From Neolentinus lepideus HHB14362 ss-1 (taxonomy: Eukaryota; Basidiomycota; Agaricomycetes; Gloeophyllales; Gloeophyllaceae), in contig KV425554.1 in NCBI GenBank assembly GCA_001632425.1, positions 717,804 through 781,803 on the forward strand: a DNA stretch of 64,000 bases, read 5' to 3'. A program made the position numbers and the translations under genes. Of this stretch, positions 22,139 through 34,896 are shown in pieces. The notes under the pieces were generated by a model that saw only the letters and a program-made list of their open reading frames with translations, was not told where the DNA came from and searched no databases. Numbering within the stretch: the stretch's first letter is position 1; every line of letters starts with the position of its first letter.

Positions 22139-25100
22139 CTACCGAGCAAGCAGAGCGGCTGTCAAGAGTACACCACCGAATCCGCCTAGAGTGCCTACGA
22201 CAGTCCATTTCGTGTATTCGTCAAAGTGACGGACGATGATCTTGGAGTTTGTTATTGAGAAGCCGCGGAAAGAGTAAATTGTGACACCGGTGACGAATGC
22301 GATGAGCGAGTAGGCCAGGAAAACTAGAGGGAGAGACATGACAACACTGCGTTTCTAAAACAGAATTGAGTAAGAAACTGCTGGGACGTGAAACGGCACT
22401 GTCTTACCGAGATGACAACCATACCCTCCTGCCCCACAAACCGCACCGTCCTCTCCAGCTCCGTGTTGTTGTACCTGAACATCGATATGACCCACGACAC
22501 CATACTCGCGACCGAACACAGCACCGTCAAAAACGCCGAGACCCTTGCGACGTCGTCCAGCCCGGGGAACGACAGGAAAGTCACAGAAGCACTGAGAAGA
22601 ATAGCAGCCTGCCGAAAGGGAAAACGCCAAAGAGGCGGGATGAATATCGGCTCCGCCGCGCCCGGGCCCTGAGACGAAGACTCACGAGTAGACAGGCGCA
22701 CGCCCCGATCATGAGCATTGGACCCGCGCTGCGCAGGTTGCTCTCCTCGTCCAGGCGGCGGTGCGTGGAGCGGTCCGTGAAGATGTAGGGGATGCCCAGG
22801 CAGAGGATGGAGACGAGGAAGTCGAGGAAGGTGCGGCGGAAGGGGATGCGGCGCTCGACGTGGTGGTGCTTGGTGGTGTCGTTCGGGAGGGGCTTGTTGG
22901 GACGGAAATTGCATTGACGCCATTGGGCTACGTGGAGGTATGGTCAGCGAGGAAACCGCTCGGTGGGATTAGTGCACTTACCGACACGCATCAGGATCCT
23001 AGATACAACCCGAGTGTGCACTACAGATTGTGTCTTCGACCTCTCGGTCGGATCTAGTAACACACGTTACAGTCTGGGCTTGGGCCATATTTGTGTTGTC
23101 ACTCACTTTCAAGGGAGCGTAGCAGGGCCATCAGCTCCTGACACTCGGCATGCTCGAATGGAGGCGAAGTAGACTTATGGGATGGCAAGAGGCAGTCTGA
23201 AACACACATGAAGGGACATATGGAAGAAGTATGAAGGCTAGACATACCAGTATATGACCAAGTCAAGGCATCCATTGCCTCTGCATGCGCATTTTCGGGT
23301 AACGATTGGTGCGCCGGATGACCTTCCATATATGCCCAATAACGATATTCGACGTCGAGTCCTAGAAAACATTAGACCGCACAGGCCTGAGAGTTTCACT
23401 TAACACGTACTGTCATCATCGGCGAATAGCATAGTCACATCACCATCTTGCGGGGGTGGACTAAACGAGAGCACCTTCGCCTCATGATTGATCCAATGCC
23501 TTATTGGCAGGAGGCCATGTTTGCCCTTGTCATGCGCCTCGCGAAGCCACATTTCCCACCCAGCGAGAGGGAGAGCCAACTCCTCGGCCGTCTTCTGGTC
23601 AAAGTACGCCGTGACCGCCTCCAGCTTCTTGGGGTGGTGGAGGTCAATGTCGGTCGTCACGCGCATGTTGGCGTGCACGTAATACGACGAGCCATCTGGG
23701 AGAGTGTACTCTACCCATCCGCGAGCCTGGGGAGTTAAAGGCGGGGCGACGGGCCAGTGTGTTCCTGCTGACGCGGGGTAGTACGCGACCATGTGTTGAC
23801 CTTTGTCGGTGCTCGAAGGAACTGCTGAGCGAGCTAGCAGGGGAAGAGTCTCGCTGGAGTTGGTGTCAGCATGGTGCCGGATAACCGTGCAGAAGCTACC
23901 ACTCACTCTGTATCGGGTTCATGTCGACCCTGGGTGGCAAGGCTATACCTCGAATCTGACGTGTAAACAGACCTACAGTGATGTCAGTAATGATGCATTA
24001 ATTACTCCACTCTACTTACTGGCCAGGAATAACGTCCCGCATGGGTGGCAGAGGCATCGAGATTGGCATAGGAGTAGCATCGTACGACGAGCCATCCCCC
24101 TGTGGACGAGGCATCTCTATCCTCCCTGTCACGGGAGTATCCCTAGACACACAAATGAGACATGCCACAGACTAAGAAATTTGTGACGTGAGCTTACTCG
24201 ATCTCTGGTACGCTTTCGACCGGAGATAGGATATCAACTTGTCTGCTACGAGAGTGGGACCGAGAGCGGGATGGACCACGGGAGTGGGGCCTGGAAGGAG
24301 GGTCGGCGAAAGGATCTTCGGTGACCACGCTGCAACCACAATAAATCTCTACAAGTCGAAACGCAGTGATACAACGCTTACTGTATTGGAGGCCCATCAT
24401 CCCCCGCCCCGTTGCTGTCAGAAACTAGTATAATCTGTCTGATCTGATCCGGCCTAATGCTACCCAGCTCGGACTGCGTTATCGAATTATCTCGTGGCCG
24501 GGTCAACGACCGCCCACGAGGTTCTTCCGAGGAGATAGACACTCTCCGTGACGGCGGGCCCGTAGACGTCCCGCTGCCACCAATGAAACTAGAGTTGGAC
24601 CTCTTCGTAGCCAAAGACTGCGTTGCGTCCGACATCGCCTGCGGGGTGTCCACAATGTACCTGATCGACTGATTATCCCAATGTTTGACCGGCTCAGGCG
24701 CAGGAGCTGTTTCCGGCACAGGCATGGAAGGAGCAGTTAGTTGCGGCTCGGGCATTGTAATGGGCTGGGACGCATTCGACTGCGGCTCCACAGAAATGTC
24801 AGTGGGACGCGGGCTAAATGGTGTTTCGCCGAGTGCATGGCTATCATCGACGGGTACAGGGGCAGCTACCGGGGGTGTCGATGCTGCTTGCTTCTCCGAA
24901 ACAGAGGTGTTAATAGAAGGTCGGGGAGGAGGACTCGGGGAGCGCGACCTCGCTGGCCTCTGTTCCACGGAGACGGAGGCACCGAACACAGGTATATTAG
25001 GGAGCTCTACAGGCTTCTGCTCTTCGGGTTTCTTTTCTTCACCTGCAACAGGTGCAGGCTCGGGTTCAGCTTGCTGTACGACCGTTTCCAGCTGAGGGAC

Positions 25101-25379
25101 AATCGCTACTGGCGCAGGAATTGGTTCAGTCGGGCTCTCGACTACGGGCGTCGGGGCCATGTGAGAGTCGGCCATGATGGGTGGTGACGCCAAGGGCGTG
25201 GTCGTCGAGTTCTCCCTACTGGGTGGAGGCGCGACGGAGCTAGAGCGCGATGACGATTGCTTAACGACGGTCGTGAATGAGGACGCGCGCCGCATTACTG
25301 TGCCGACACGGTTGCGGAAGGTCTTCTTCCCGCCATTAGGGCTGGCGCCAATGGCGGATTCGGTGGGCGGGGTGGCCAT
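22139..25379 (-). CDS. WW-domain-containing membrane protein, function unknown
   Basis: Long multi-exon gene. The start is ATG 25379 (MATPPTESAIGASPNGGKK). About 330 residues are disordered and Pro/Ser-rich with Arg-Ser repeats (RGPSRSRSHSRSR), then PMPISMPLPPMRDVIPGQ. A WW-like module (RGWVEYTLPDGSSYYVHANM, about 23700) runs into VTTDIDLHHPKKLEAVTAYF. Helical blocks follow (LPLAGWEMWLREAHDKGKHG, DVEYRYWAYMEGHPAHQSLP). The C-terminal part holds several hydrophobic segments (FRRTFLDFLVSILCLGIPY, QAAILLSASVTFLSFPGLDD, VFLAYSLIAFVTGVTIYSF, GTLGGFGGVLLTAALLAR) and stops at 22139. I take all this as one gene because the exon phases fit and no promoter-like gap exists, but a split near 24300 cannot be excluded. 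WW modules bind Pro-rich peptides; the physiological role is unknown. Confidence 0.65.
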
Positions 25380-26675
25380 CGCAGATGCCAATAATTAGAA
25401 ACAAGGATGTACAGAGAAGAAAGCGCGGAGGAAGCAGGAAGAGGGCGCTGAGGCCAGACTATGAACGTCGCAGACGAGTTGCGAGACTTTATGAGCACGG
25501 TTGGAGCTGCCTGGAGGTTTCGTCGAGGTGAGGACACGCAGTTCCACTTCTGCCCTCAGGGTCTATCAGGCCAGATGGTGCAGGACTTCATTTTAGATTT
25601 CCAGATGGGATGTGAAGAGTATGGACTCGTGTGCATTGGATACACGTGCACCATATATCGTTGTAGATTTCCTTTCAGTGGTGGATCTTTCCCTCATTCA
25701 GCCTGCAGATCGCGGTCAACATCGACGCTTACTTTGCAATCCACCTACGCCACTGAATATCAGAATGCATATCTGAAGATCGTCTTTATACTCTAGTGAT
25801 AACACCAAGAGCACGTTTCGACGGCGTTGGCGGAGAACACGTTGCCTTCTTGTAGTCATCGGTCACGTATCGCCATATACATATTAAGACCTGGCCAAGA
25901 ATCGAAGTCCGTTGAGAAAAGGCTGCACACGACTGATATGCATTTCAAGGCTGCGCAGGGCGGTACGTTGACAGCACTCTAGCGTAAGACAAGGCGCGCG
26001 GAGGCAAGTTGCGCTGGTCCGCGTGGACCCACACTTCAGTCCATATACTGTGCTCTTAGATCTTAACCTCACTGCTCAGTGTTCGACGCCTAGCGCTTAG
26101 CACTTAGGTTTAAGGTTTATATCCACAAGTTATTGCTTAATCACGTTACAAGTACCTGAACGTGTTTTTACAGTCATGTTATAGCCAAATATAGTAGCAA
26201 AACTCCTATATATGGAAAATGTTTGGGTTCGACTGACTTGACAGAGCTCTTGCGCCTATCGGTTCCTTGTTGTTGGATGCTCGTTTTCTGAATATTTATA
26301 GCAATCAGTGACCACAACGTAGGCAGAAACGCGGGCATGAGCTTATCAAATTATCTGTATCGAAGACTTTGCAATTAGGATTCACGACTCCGGGCGCCGA
26401 TAACGTTAGACCCTACCCAATGGTTCGAGTTCACGGAGGTCTAAGCGATACTGACCTTAGTGGATCTTCTTACTGCTCCTGCGGTAAAGAGGAAGGCAGG
26501 CGCGCGTGGTGAGGCACCGATCCCGAAACCAAGCGAAACTTGCATACGAGGGACTGAGGATATCTACAACATAGTGAATCCACCATCAACATTAACACGG
26601 AGACGAAATAGTACATTCACATGTCATATATGCAAACGTTACACTCAGCGATTCACGGTCGCTTTACACCGGACT
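25380..26675. other. Intergenic, about 1.3 kb
   Basis: Upstream flank of the WW-domain gene and 3' flank of the next minus-strand gene. AT-rich patches near 26100-26300. Short open frames at 25461-25796 and 26460-26711 look like chance. Confidence 0.45.
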
Positions 26676-28170
26676 CTAGACAATCGCCTCTTGTCCGGAC
26701 ATTCGCCGTAGTGTACCCATCATCCGCAAGTAGGTAGCAGGAGAGGATGAAGCCCCTTTTCCAGCAGCGCCGATAAACGACCTCAGTTTACCGCACTCGT
26801 AGCCCTGCTTGTAGTCAGAGAGATACTTGACTACGCTTGACTGCTTGAGACCCGTGAGCTTTGCCAGTTCCTGAGCCACCCGACTCTCGTCTTGTGCGTA
26901 GTCTGAGAGCAAAGACATCCCTTGATATAAACCGTATAATGTCTGGGGTCGACCGTTGGATGTGAGGAGATGGGGATGCGTGAGGTAGCGGTAGGGCTTA
27001 GGCATGTACATCACACGCGGATGGTCAAGAGAGTCTGTCGTCTCGAGGTTGGAGAGATCAAGACCTACGCGAGGAGAGGTGTACACTATCGGACGATCCT
27101 TATGCGCGGAGATTGGGCGGCGATGCAGATAGAGATCGGCTTCCCTGAACTTGGACGCCGAAGAAGGCGGATGGAACGCGAATATGTCGGTGTTCCACTT
27201 GTCCTTGACGAGGGAAGCGATGCTCGAAGCTTCGCTAAGACGCAGGATTTCATCGACAAGGAGAGACGGGCCAGAAACGACTGTGCCATCTGACACTCGC
27301 TGGATGGTCCGGAGAAGTATTCCGCCGACAATGTCAGCTTCGGTCGGCGACGACAGTCGAGACGACGAGTCAGCGGAGAAATAAGGCGACCGGACAGGTC
27401 TTGGTGTACCAAAAGTGAGGTCGAGACCTTTGCGAGTCCCCCCTCGATATCCTCCAGCCGCACTAGTCGAAGCAGTAGGTTTAGGCGGCAATGGCGAACG
27501 TCTTGGCACCTTGTGGAAGTACCTGACAGGTTCATCCTTCAATACCATGCTTGAAATACATGAATCACCCATACCAGTTCCCACTATGTTTCTGCTCATC
27601 AGCGCCATGGGTAAATGGGTCCTCGTGGCAGCCAGGTTTGTATAGATAGAATTCTAGCTCCAGTACGTCAAATTCTGTCGCGACTTCTCCGCATCTCAAG
27701 CATATGCGATACTCGAGCAACAAGGCCTTGGCAATATCTCTAAATCGAGCGGAAATATCAACCTCGGAGGTTAGAGACGACAAGTCCAAAAGTCGAAGCA
27801 GGTCCTCCGGTGTTTCGGGCGCGTCATGTAGTTCGTTGGCAACACTCGCTTCGCGTTTGAGACGCTTATTCATGATGTTTTCTGCATTTGCTTCCCATAA
27901 GACAGCCGCTGCATTGTTCCACAACCTTTTAGCAGACATGAAGAGTGCCTTTGAATTCAAAAGAGGAAATGCCGCCTGTATCCTTAGAGCGTGAGTTAAG
28001 AGCCGCCGTGTTTGGTCGTTTGTTTGACGGTTTGACGCCTCCACACAGCCACATTGCCTTTCCGAGGCTACCGATGATGTCGCCCTCCGTTGAGAACGAC
28101 TAGCTTGGAATTCGACCCATATCTTCAAGCTTGGATCGTCTAGGCATATTGGTCTACTGGAAATCCCCAT
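26676..28170 (-). CDS. Conserved fungal protein, function unknown
   Basis: Two main exons. The start is ATG 28170 (MGISSRPICLDDPSLKIWVE). An intron of 56 bases near 27548-27603 turns SGNW into SGNWYFHKVPRRSP; the boundaries GTATGG...TGTCAG give a perfect frame join. Notable blocks are LELEFYLYKPGCHEDPFTHG, SGNWYFHKVP, GGYRGGTRKGLDLTFG, VGGILLRTIQRVSDG and VSGPSLLVDEILRL. The order HED...HG, then WYFH, then GTRKGLDLTFG and GG-I-L-R suggests an enzyme-like fold faintly reminiscent of alkyladenine DNA glycosylases, but I cannot confirm that. The C-terminal 100 residues are helical (YQGMSLLSDYAQDESRVAQE, GLKQSSVVKYLSDYKQGYEC). No signal peptide or membrane segment, so probably cytosolic or nuclear. 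Confidence 0.65.
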
Positions 28171-28431
28171 TATATACTCTGCTTATGCACGCTGCTTATT
28201 ATGTTCAGCGCTTGGCCCAGGCTGTTTCCTTGACATCCACATAGTGACAACATCCGCACCATTCAAAATGTTCGATCACAGCCTATGGTCTCAGTGAGAG
28301 TTGAAGTATCGGCAGTGTCATAGGCATTGAAGTGGATATGGCATTGATCCTCTCGATTCAATTTTCGTATAAAGTTGATATCCCTGCGCCTCCGGCCCTT
28401 CTAACGCTTCGTCTACCACTTCGCTGTCGAT

Positions 28432-29740
28432 ATGCTTCCGTGCCTCATTCTTCTGTCAGTCTTAGGATCCGCAGTAGCGGGTCCAGTATATCCTCGCGCC
28501 AACGCTTCTTCATGTGCATGCGGCTACCGCGATTCTGCGGGCCATGTATGGGTGCGTAGTAGTGTCCAGAGACAAAATGACTCCACTGACGTTGATCTCA
28601 GCGAGAGTCTATTCTCTCAGACTTTTCGGGGTCAGACGCCCTTTCGGTAGTGAATGAGAATTGGGCGGTTGAGACTTGGGGCCAGCAGCGACAGTACCAT
28701 TATATGCAGTACAGCTCCGCTAACGTCTACAACGTGAGTGTGCCGGTCTTCAGTATCAAGTAGCCCACTCACCTTCGCCAAAAGTATAACAACGCACTAG
28801 CTATTAGGACGCAGGGATGGTCTGGCAATGGATCTGTCTACACTGGCGAGATCCAGACCAATCGAGATGACATCTTGTACGGTACATTCCGCATGTACGC
28901 GTCAATACCAACCACGCCTGGCGTTTGCTTTGGTCAGTAAATCTCCCTTTGAGCTCGGACATGCGCTGATATCTGGCTCCCTCAGGATTTTTCTCGTACT
29001 ACAGCGACTCGCAGGAGTCGGATATCGAGTTTCTCACGAACGTTACCGACTACTCGCACATCGTCCATTATACCAATCAGCCTGGTAATACTTCTTCCAA
29101 CAGGAAAAACGTCACCGTTAGCAACACTTTGACGTAAGTCTCCGCAGACCTTGAATTAGAGGCATTCTGAGTATCAATTGCATAGGTCCTTCAACGAGCA
29201 TCGGTTCGATTGGCTTGCCAAGGAGACTATCTTCTATGTGAATGGTAAAGAGACAACAGTACGTTCATCACTACCCATCTCAGAGTTCTGGTATTTACAT
29301 GGCACGATGGGTAGAGCATGACGGCTGATGTGCCAAACGAGGCATCCCATATCCTTGCCAATGTCTGGAGCGATGGCAACCCGTACGTTGCGTTATGATA
29401 TTTTTCGTACGGTGTACTGATCTGCGCATTGCTGTAGAACGTGGTCTTATGGTCCTCCGGCAAAGGACGCTGTTGCCACAGTCCAATACATCAACCTCTA
29501 CTTCAACTCCACTTCTTACAATGAAACCGCTTTTAATAGCAACTGTACAGAGGCTGGGAAGCCGGCTGTCTGCCAGGTATGAGGATCGGAATAGGGCCTT
29601 CATTCTCACATTCTCACATTTTTCTATACTTCAATTACTCGTAGTTTGAGCAGTTATCGGGCGCTTTGTCGATACAGAGGCCCATCGTCTTCAGCGTTTA
29701 CTCCCTTTGCTTGACTTATCTATTATTATACATCTTATAA
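28432..29740 (+). CDS. GH16 glucanase-like protein, secreted, probably GPI-anchored
   Basis: The start at 28432 gives a signal peptide (MLPCLILLSVLGSAVAGPV). A Cys pair (SSCACGYRDSAGHVW) leads through an intron to RESILSDFSGSDALSVVNEN and WAVETWGQQRQYHYMQYS. The concanavalin-A-like core includes GEIQTNRDDILYGTFRMYAS, the catalytic ESDIEFLTNV near 29013 (ExDxE, with the two Glu as nucleophile and acid/base), SFNEHRFDWLAKETIFYVNG, EASHILANVWSDGNP and YINLYFNSTSYNETAFNSNC. If the exon ends at PAVCQV the stop is at 29582. If the GT-AG intron 29574-29643 is used, the protein gains FEQLSGALSIQRP and a hydrophobic end (FSVYSLCLTYLLLYIL), which looks like a GPI signal. I prefer the longer form. It acts on beta-1,3/1,4-glucan by family; exact substrate unknown. 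Confidence 0.82.
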
Positions 29741-29915
29741 CGTCCATTCAGATTTGTACTATACTTGCCACTGATATTTCCTGATTTCTTCCCGAAATCG
29801 GGTGTGTCGAAGGGCCGCTCAATTACATGCCCGTAGATGTGTGTTATTCCAGTTAGAATTCACAGGGCAATCTGGTCAAGTCTGATATCACGCTCGTCTC
29901 CCCAATACTATGTCG

Positions 29916-31609
29916 CTACGCTGAGATGAATGTGCCGTTCTGACATACAAAACCCGCATTCGGCGAAGCAATAGGCGGATTGTTGCACAGCAATGTCGCC
30001 GGCACACCGCTCTGCCACGTTGCAGACGTCAGTACAATAACCATTGACATCAGATGCTATAAGCGCACCTGAGGTCGGAGATGAATGTTTGAGAGCGTGA
30101 AATTCTGACACGTCCCGGGATTGCAGCGCAAGATGGCGGCTTGAGTCCCATCTGCGCCTTCTTCATAGTACCTGCGATGGACATCATCACCGCCGGCTTC
30201 AGTTCATAGTAAGGAAGTTCCTACCAGCACGGGTCGCTGACACACGAAGCGTCACCTTGATGGAAGGTATTAATGTCACCGTAGAAATTGTCGTAGGTGA
30301 AATCTTGCATGATCACAGAAGCGTTGTTCGCGCGGGGCGCACCAGGGCTTTCTTGGTCTACAAAGAAAATTTACCATATAGCTTACCGGTAGCCTCAATC
30401 TCAGGCAGACTCTCTTACCAACATATGACTGAGTCAAGTAGAGCGGGAAGGAGACATTCCTCACTCCGATGTTTCTATATGTGACGTTCTTTGCCAAGCC
30501 CACCCCGCCGACCCAGCTCTTGAACCGCGCCCCGTACAGTGTATTCTCAAGGAAGACGTCCTCGAAGAGGATGTCTGACACGTTAGAAGGCTGGTTGGGG
30601 TCCTTGCCGAGCGATCCAATGGAAAGGCCGTGCGAGGAATAGGAGACATAGGCGCGTCGGAAAGTAACGTTGCGAGTGCCAACGGAGTTTTGGCCGACAG
30701 TGAAGGCGTCGTCGCCATTATAGATGGTGGCATCCTCTACGAGAAGGCTTCGCAACCGTTGATTAAGCGTCAAAGCTGTTGAAAGAAATATGAAGGACGT
30801 ACTCCGATCCAGAGCCGTCGATGCCGTCTGTGTTGAACGGAAACTAGAGCACATCTCTCAGCACAGCTCAGCAATATCACAGTACAGCCTTACAGAACCA
30901 TTGGAACGCGCGTCAATTATTATGTTTCCAGCGTATACATTGGAAGCTGTTGCCAAGCTCACAACCCAAGCAATGGGCTTGTAGAATTTCAGATTGTAGA
31001 GATAGCCGTTGCTGCAGAATATCACGACATGATCTCGGAGGAAGTGTTAGCTCACTTACTTGACTGCAAAGCCGAAGGTTCTCGGACGGGCTACCTGGTT
31101 GTATGCGTCCCACCACTGTTGTCCTATACTCAAAGTTGTGGGCTTCCATGTGTCTAATTTCTCATCTTATACGTACCGTGTCCATCAATCCATCCGGACC
31201 AAGGATCCTCAGATCCTGTAACGTTGACGTTCTCCCCGCTGAAGTAAATCCAGAAACCTCCGTTAGTTGAGGTGTTCACTGCCCCTTGGACGGCAGTCAT
31301 ATTCGTGGGGAATGACAGATTTCCCAGGATAGAGACGCTATAATCGGAATGATTGAATTGGACTGGGGAAAAGATATTGTACGTCGTATTCGCGGTGAAA
31401 ACAATAGGACCAGAGGGGCAATCACTGAGAGCCTGGTAGATATTTGGAGTGTCATCTTCGCCCTCAGTGTGAGTAACGTCACATTCGTTCGCAGATCGTT
31501 CCTCGAGGTAGATGCTGCGTCCGACAACCGTCTTCACCTGCCAGACACAGGCTAAACCGAGTGCGAGGAATCCGAGCATGATGCTCGAGACTGGTGCCAA
31601 GACATGCAT
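29916..31609 (-). CDS. Secreted GH28 pectinase (polygalacturonase-like), copy A
   Basis: Extracellular pectin hydrolase with a right-handed beta-helix fold. The first in-frame ATG is 31609 (MHVLAPVSSIMLGFLALGLA), a signal peptide. Mature blocks: SDCPSGPIVFTANTTYNIFS, GQQWWDAYNQVARPRTFGFA, and KFYKPIAWVVSL after splicing. The catalytic motifs are in order: FNTDG (about 30835), NGDDAFTVGQNS (about 30705), SSHGLSIGSLG (about 30630; Ser replaces the first Gly of the usual GHG) and ARFKSW (about 30515, the RxK position). The C-terminal exons give NFYGDINTFHQGDASCVSDP, then YYEEGADGTQAAILRCNPG and SGVPATLLCNNPP, ending at 29916. The SHG variant suits exo-acting or side-chain-type GH28 enzymes better than classical endo-polygalacturonase (inference). 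Many N-glycosylation sequons. Paralog of the gene at 33242. Confidence 0.86.
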
Positions 31610-33241
31610 GAGAGGCAAACGAAGTCGTTTTATGTGACCAAAAATCTATGCTATGTATACAGCCACAGTGCCGTGACCTCGAGCATGTCTGACTTCAGAA
31701 CAGAGTCGCAAGCGGCCCGCTAGTTATTTTCAGTGACGATGGGATTTCATTTGATGACATACCTTGGGGAAAGCTGTGGAAGTGCGGGGCACGAATGGAA
31801 CGGTATTGGCGGCCCGGCCGTTCAGTCAGACTGAGAAGTTAGAAGAGACGGACTCGACAGAGCACTCGAAACATTCCTATTCCCACAAAAGTTCCGTAAC
31901 ATATCTTTACAGGAGAAGCCTTTCCGTTCCCGGGGCAGAGGGCGTTATCACCACGGATGAACGGAGTCAGGTCATCGATGAATGGACGTATATGCGTACT
32001 GAAACGTGACGGCCGGTCTCATTGAGAAGTCCTGACGTTGGCAGCACTGAGAAACGAAGCCGACGTGTGAGCTGTGAGAAAACATAAGAACGATAAGTAC
32101 AGACCGGTCTCGCAGTGCCGGAGTATATCAGAAACACTGAGGACGATGGAGGTAGCTGCACATGCACAGGGAAGACTTTATTCCATTGTACCTCGACTAG
32201 CTGGTGCTTTTTTGAGGAGGAGACAGAAAAGCCAGTAGGTGCAGGAATCGGCTACATGATAGGTCCCCCAGCCATAGGTAACCGCCTCGCGAGTTCATAT
32301 GTCAAGATTTTTGGTGAGATTTTTGAGTGGCGTTTCCCATACCGGTGAATGATTGGACTCAATAACGAGTCCGTATCTCCCGGCCAGCTGAATAATTCGT
32401 TTAATTCTCGCCAAGTTTAAAGCACCCGTCATCGGTTTCTAGCTGAGATCAATCGGCCAACATATCGTTGAAGATGCTAATAGTGGCTCAAGAACACGCG
32501 CGTGACTGGTTATCCATGTGACAACGTAACGTGCGACGGTCGACCTCGTTCTTGTCGGTAACGACATAGTCCACTTCTACATCTCTGCCCCAAGCTTCTA
32601 TGCCATATAGGCCTGGGAGAGAACAAAACTTATAGCGTGCTTCTTAGACCACTATGTTAGCTCCTTATTGACCAGGCTCCCATAAGAAAACTTCAAAATT
32701 TAAGGCGGTCAGTTTCCCATTGACTGAGGATATTCGACGCTAAATAGTACTGTACAGTCAGCTATATATTAACGTCATCGCACATAGCGCAAAACCTAGT
32801 ATGGATCGACTTGGCGGGTGTCATCCTGCAACTTGAATACGTTGTCCTGCCTCGCTTAATATGCCGTCATTTCCTGAAGTCCGGAGGGCGAACGCGCCTT
32901 CTGAGGCTGACAATCGCATCGGATTCTAAAGGTCGTGTCTGTGCTCCAGTCGTCGTGTCTCCACCAGCTTCCCCACGGCTCGCTCGCTGGGGGCGGAATT
33001 GTTCTTGTTCTGTGCTGTCTTGTATTGCCTGTTAAGTTAATTCTAAATTCCTGATGCACAGTATACATTATACACATGATCGCTGACACGTGGTCTGTCC
33101 TTGTCCAACGGCCCGTGACGGGTATGCGACGGGCCATGTACTTAATTAACTGCGAACATCGCACCCAGCGTGTCAGACGGGCCCCGACACATATAATGCA
33201 TACGCGAAGCCGGCCGAGTATTATCAACACCCCCCAAAAGG
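31610..33241. other. Shared 1.6 kb promoter region of the divergent GH28 pair
   Basis: The two GH28 paralogs are transcribed outward from this segment, so both promoters lie in it. No convincing gene. AT-rich parts occur at 32630-32780, with TATATATTAA at about 32762. Whether the genes share regulatory sites cannot be told by eye. Confidence 0.55.
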
Positions 33242-34896
33242 ATGGCTCTCTCTCTCCTGGCCGTGTTGGCGGCAGCTGCCCTTGTTGTAGCTCAGACCTC
33301 TGATCCGTGCACTGTGATTCATTCTGCCGACAGCGACGACTCACAGGCAGTTTACACCACGATTTCATCTTGTCCCGCAGGCCAGCCCATAGTGTTTGCT
33401 CCGAATACGACTTACAATATCTTCACCCCGCTGGTGCTTAACAGCTCTGATCTGACTCTGAGTATCCAAGGGAACTTAAGTCTGCCAACAAATATCACGC
33501 AAGTACAGGCCGCTGTCAATGCTAGCTCTAACGGATTCTGGTTCTACTTCACCGGAAGCAGAGTGAATGTCACAGGTAGCCCCGATCCGTATAACGGGTG
33601 GATTGAAAGCCACGGTGAGTGAGTCATCATTCGTGAGCTAGACAGGCGGAACTCACAGCGCGACGACCAGGTCAACAATGGTGGGACGCGTCCAACCAGG
33701 TTGCGCGTCCCCATTTGTGGGGTTTTGCAGTGGAGTAAGCCCCCCCCCAGAGTGTCACGCGTTTGGGTTGTTAATTTGTTTGTAGTGGCGGTTACATGTA
33801 CAGTCTCAAATTCTTGCAACCAGTTGCTTGGACAGTCAGTTTGTCTGGTGCAAACAATGTCTATGTCGGCAACATCCTCATTGACGCCCGCTCAACCGGC
33901 GGTTTCCCGTTCAATACGGACGGTTTTGACGCGACCGGGTCCAAGTAGGTCTCTATCATATACTTAACCTCCCCAATAAATCTGATCGATGCCTCAAAGC
34001 CTTCTCATCGAAGACTCGGTGATTTGGAATGGCGACGACGCTTTCGCTGTTGGCCAGAACTCTATTGGCTCGACGAATATTACCTTCCGTCGTGCTTTCG
34101 TCGGCTTCCAATCTCACGGGCTCTCGATCGGCTCCCTGGGCAAGGACCCAGCCGAGCCAGCGAATGTGTCAGATATCTTAGTGGAGGATGTCTTCCTGGA
34201 GAACACTCTATACGCTGCCAGGTTCAAGAGCTGGGCTGGGGGCACCGGACTGGCGAAGTACGTGCATTCACACATTATCACCATGAAGCCGATGTTCACT
34301 GTGCTGACATACTGGCAGGAATGTGATGTACAGGAATATTGGAGTGAAGAATGTGACCTTCCCTCTCTACCTTACCCAGTCTTACGTCGGTGCGTATCGC
34401 CCCCCGCCTTCAGATCCTGCTTTGCATTGATTTCTTACGTCAGATCAAAACTCTCCCGGTGCTCTTCGCGTTAATAATGCCTCTGTGCTCATGCAAAACT
34501 TCACGTACGAAAATTTCTTCGGCGACATCAATACGTTCCATCCCGGAGATGGTAGCTGCGTCACTGATCCGTGCTGGTACCGTTTTCTCTTGCCGGTCTT
34601 CCGTCCGTACTGCACTAATGAACAGGTACTACGAGCCGGGAGCGGATGGTACACAGGCCGCCATTCTACGATGCAATGCCAACGCATGCTCAGATTTCAC
34701 TATTAGAAATGTTCACCTCAGACCTCAGGTACCATTTTTGTTGTCGTGTGCCATGTTAAGTGAATGCCACTGCTGACATTATCATTGCAAACAGAGTGGT
34801 GTGCCTGCTACTATACTGTGCAACAACCCACCTGTGGACTCACGGGACCTAGGCATTGTGTGCCAAAACGGAACATTTGTGGAGACCGGGCAGTAA
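33242..34896 (+). CDS. Secreted GH28 pectinase (polygalacturonase-like), copy B
   Basis: ATG 33242 starts a clean signal peptide (MALSLLAVLAAAALVVAQTS). The exon order mirrors copy A: SSCPAGQPIVFAPNTTYNIF, NGFWFYFTGSRVNVTGSPDP, GQQWWDASNQVARPHLWGFA and GGYMYSLKFLQPVAWTVSL. The catalytic motifs follow: FNTDGFDATGS (about 33913), NGDDAFAVGQNS (about 34030), QSHGLSIGSLGKDP (about 34110) and ARFKSW (about 34218). The end is FFGDINTFHPGDGSCVTDP, YYEPGADGTQAAILRCNANA and SGVPATILCNNPP, stopping at 34896. All residues needed for GH28 catalysis are present. The Ser of SHG is shared with copy A, so it predates the duplication. Introns sit at matching places in both copies. Acts on pectin outside the cell; exact linkage unknown. 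Confidence 0.88.

Noticed and set aside
26460..26711. 83-codon plus-strand frame near the end of the conserved orphan
   Set aside because: Partly antisense to the orphan's last exon and without recognisable features.
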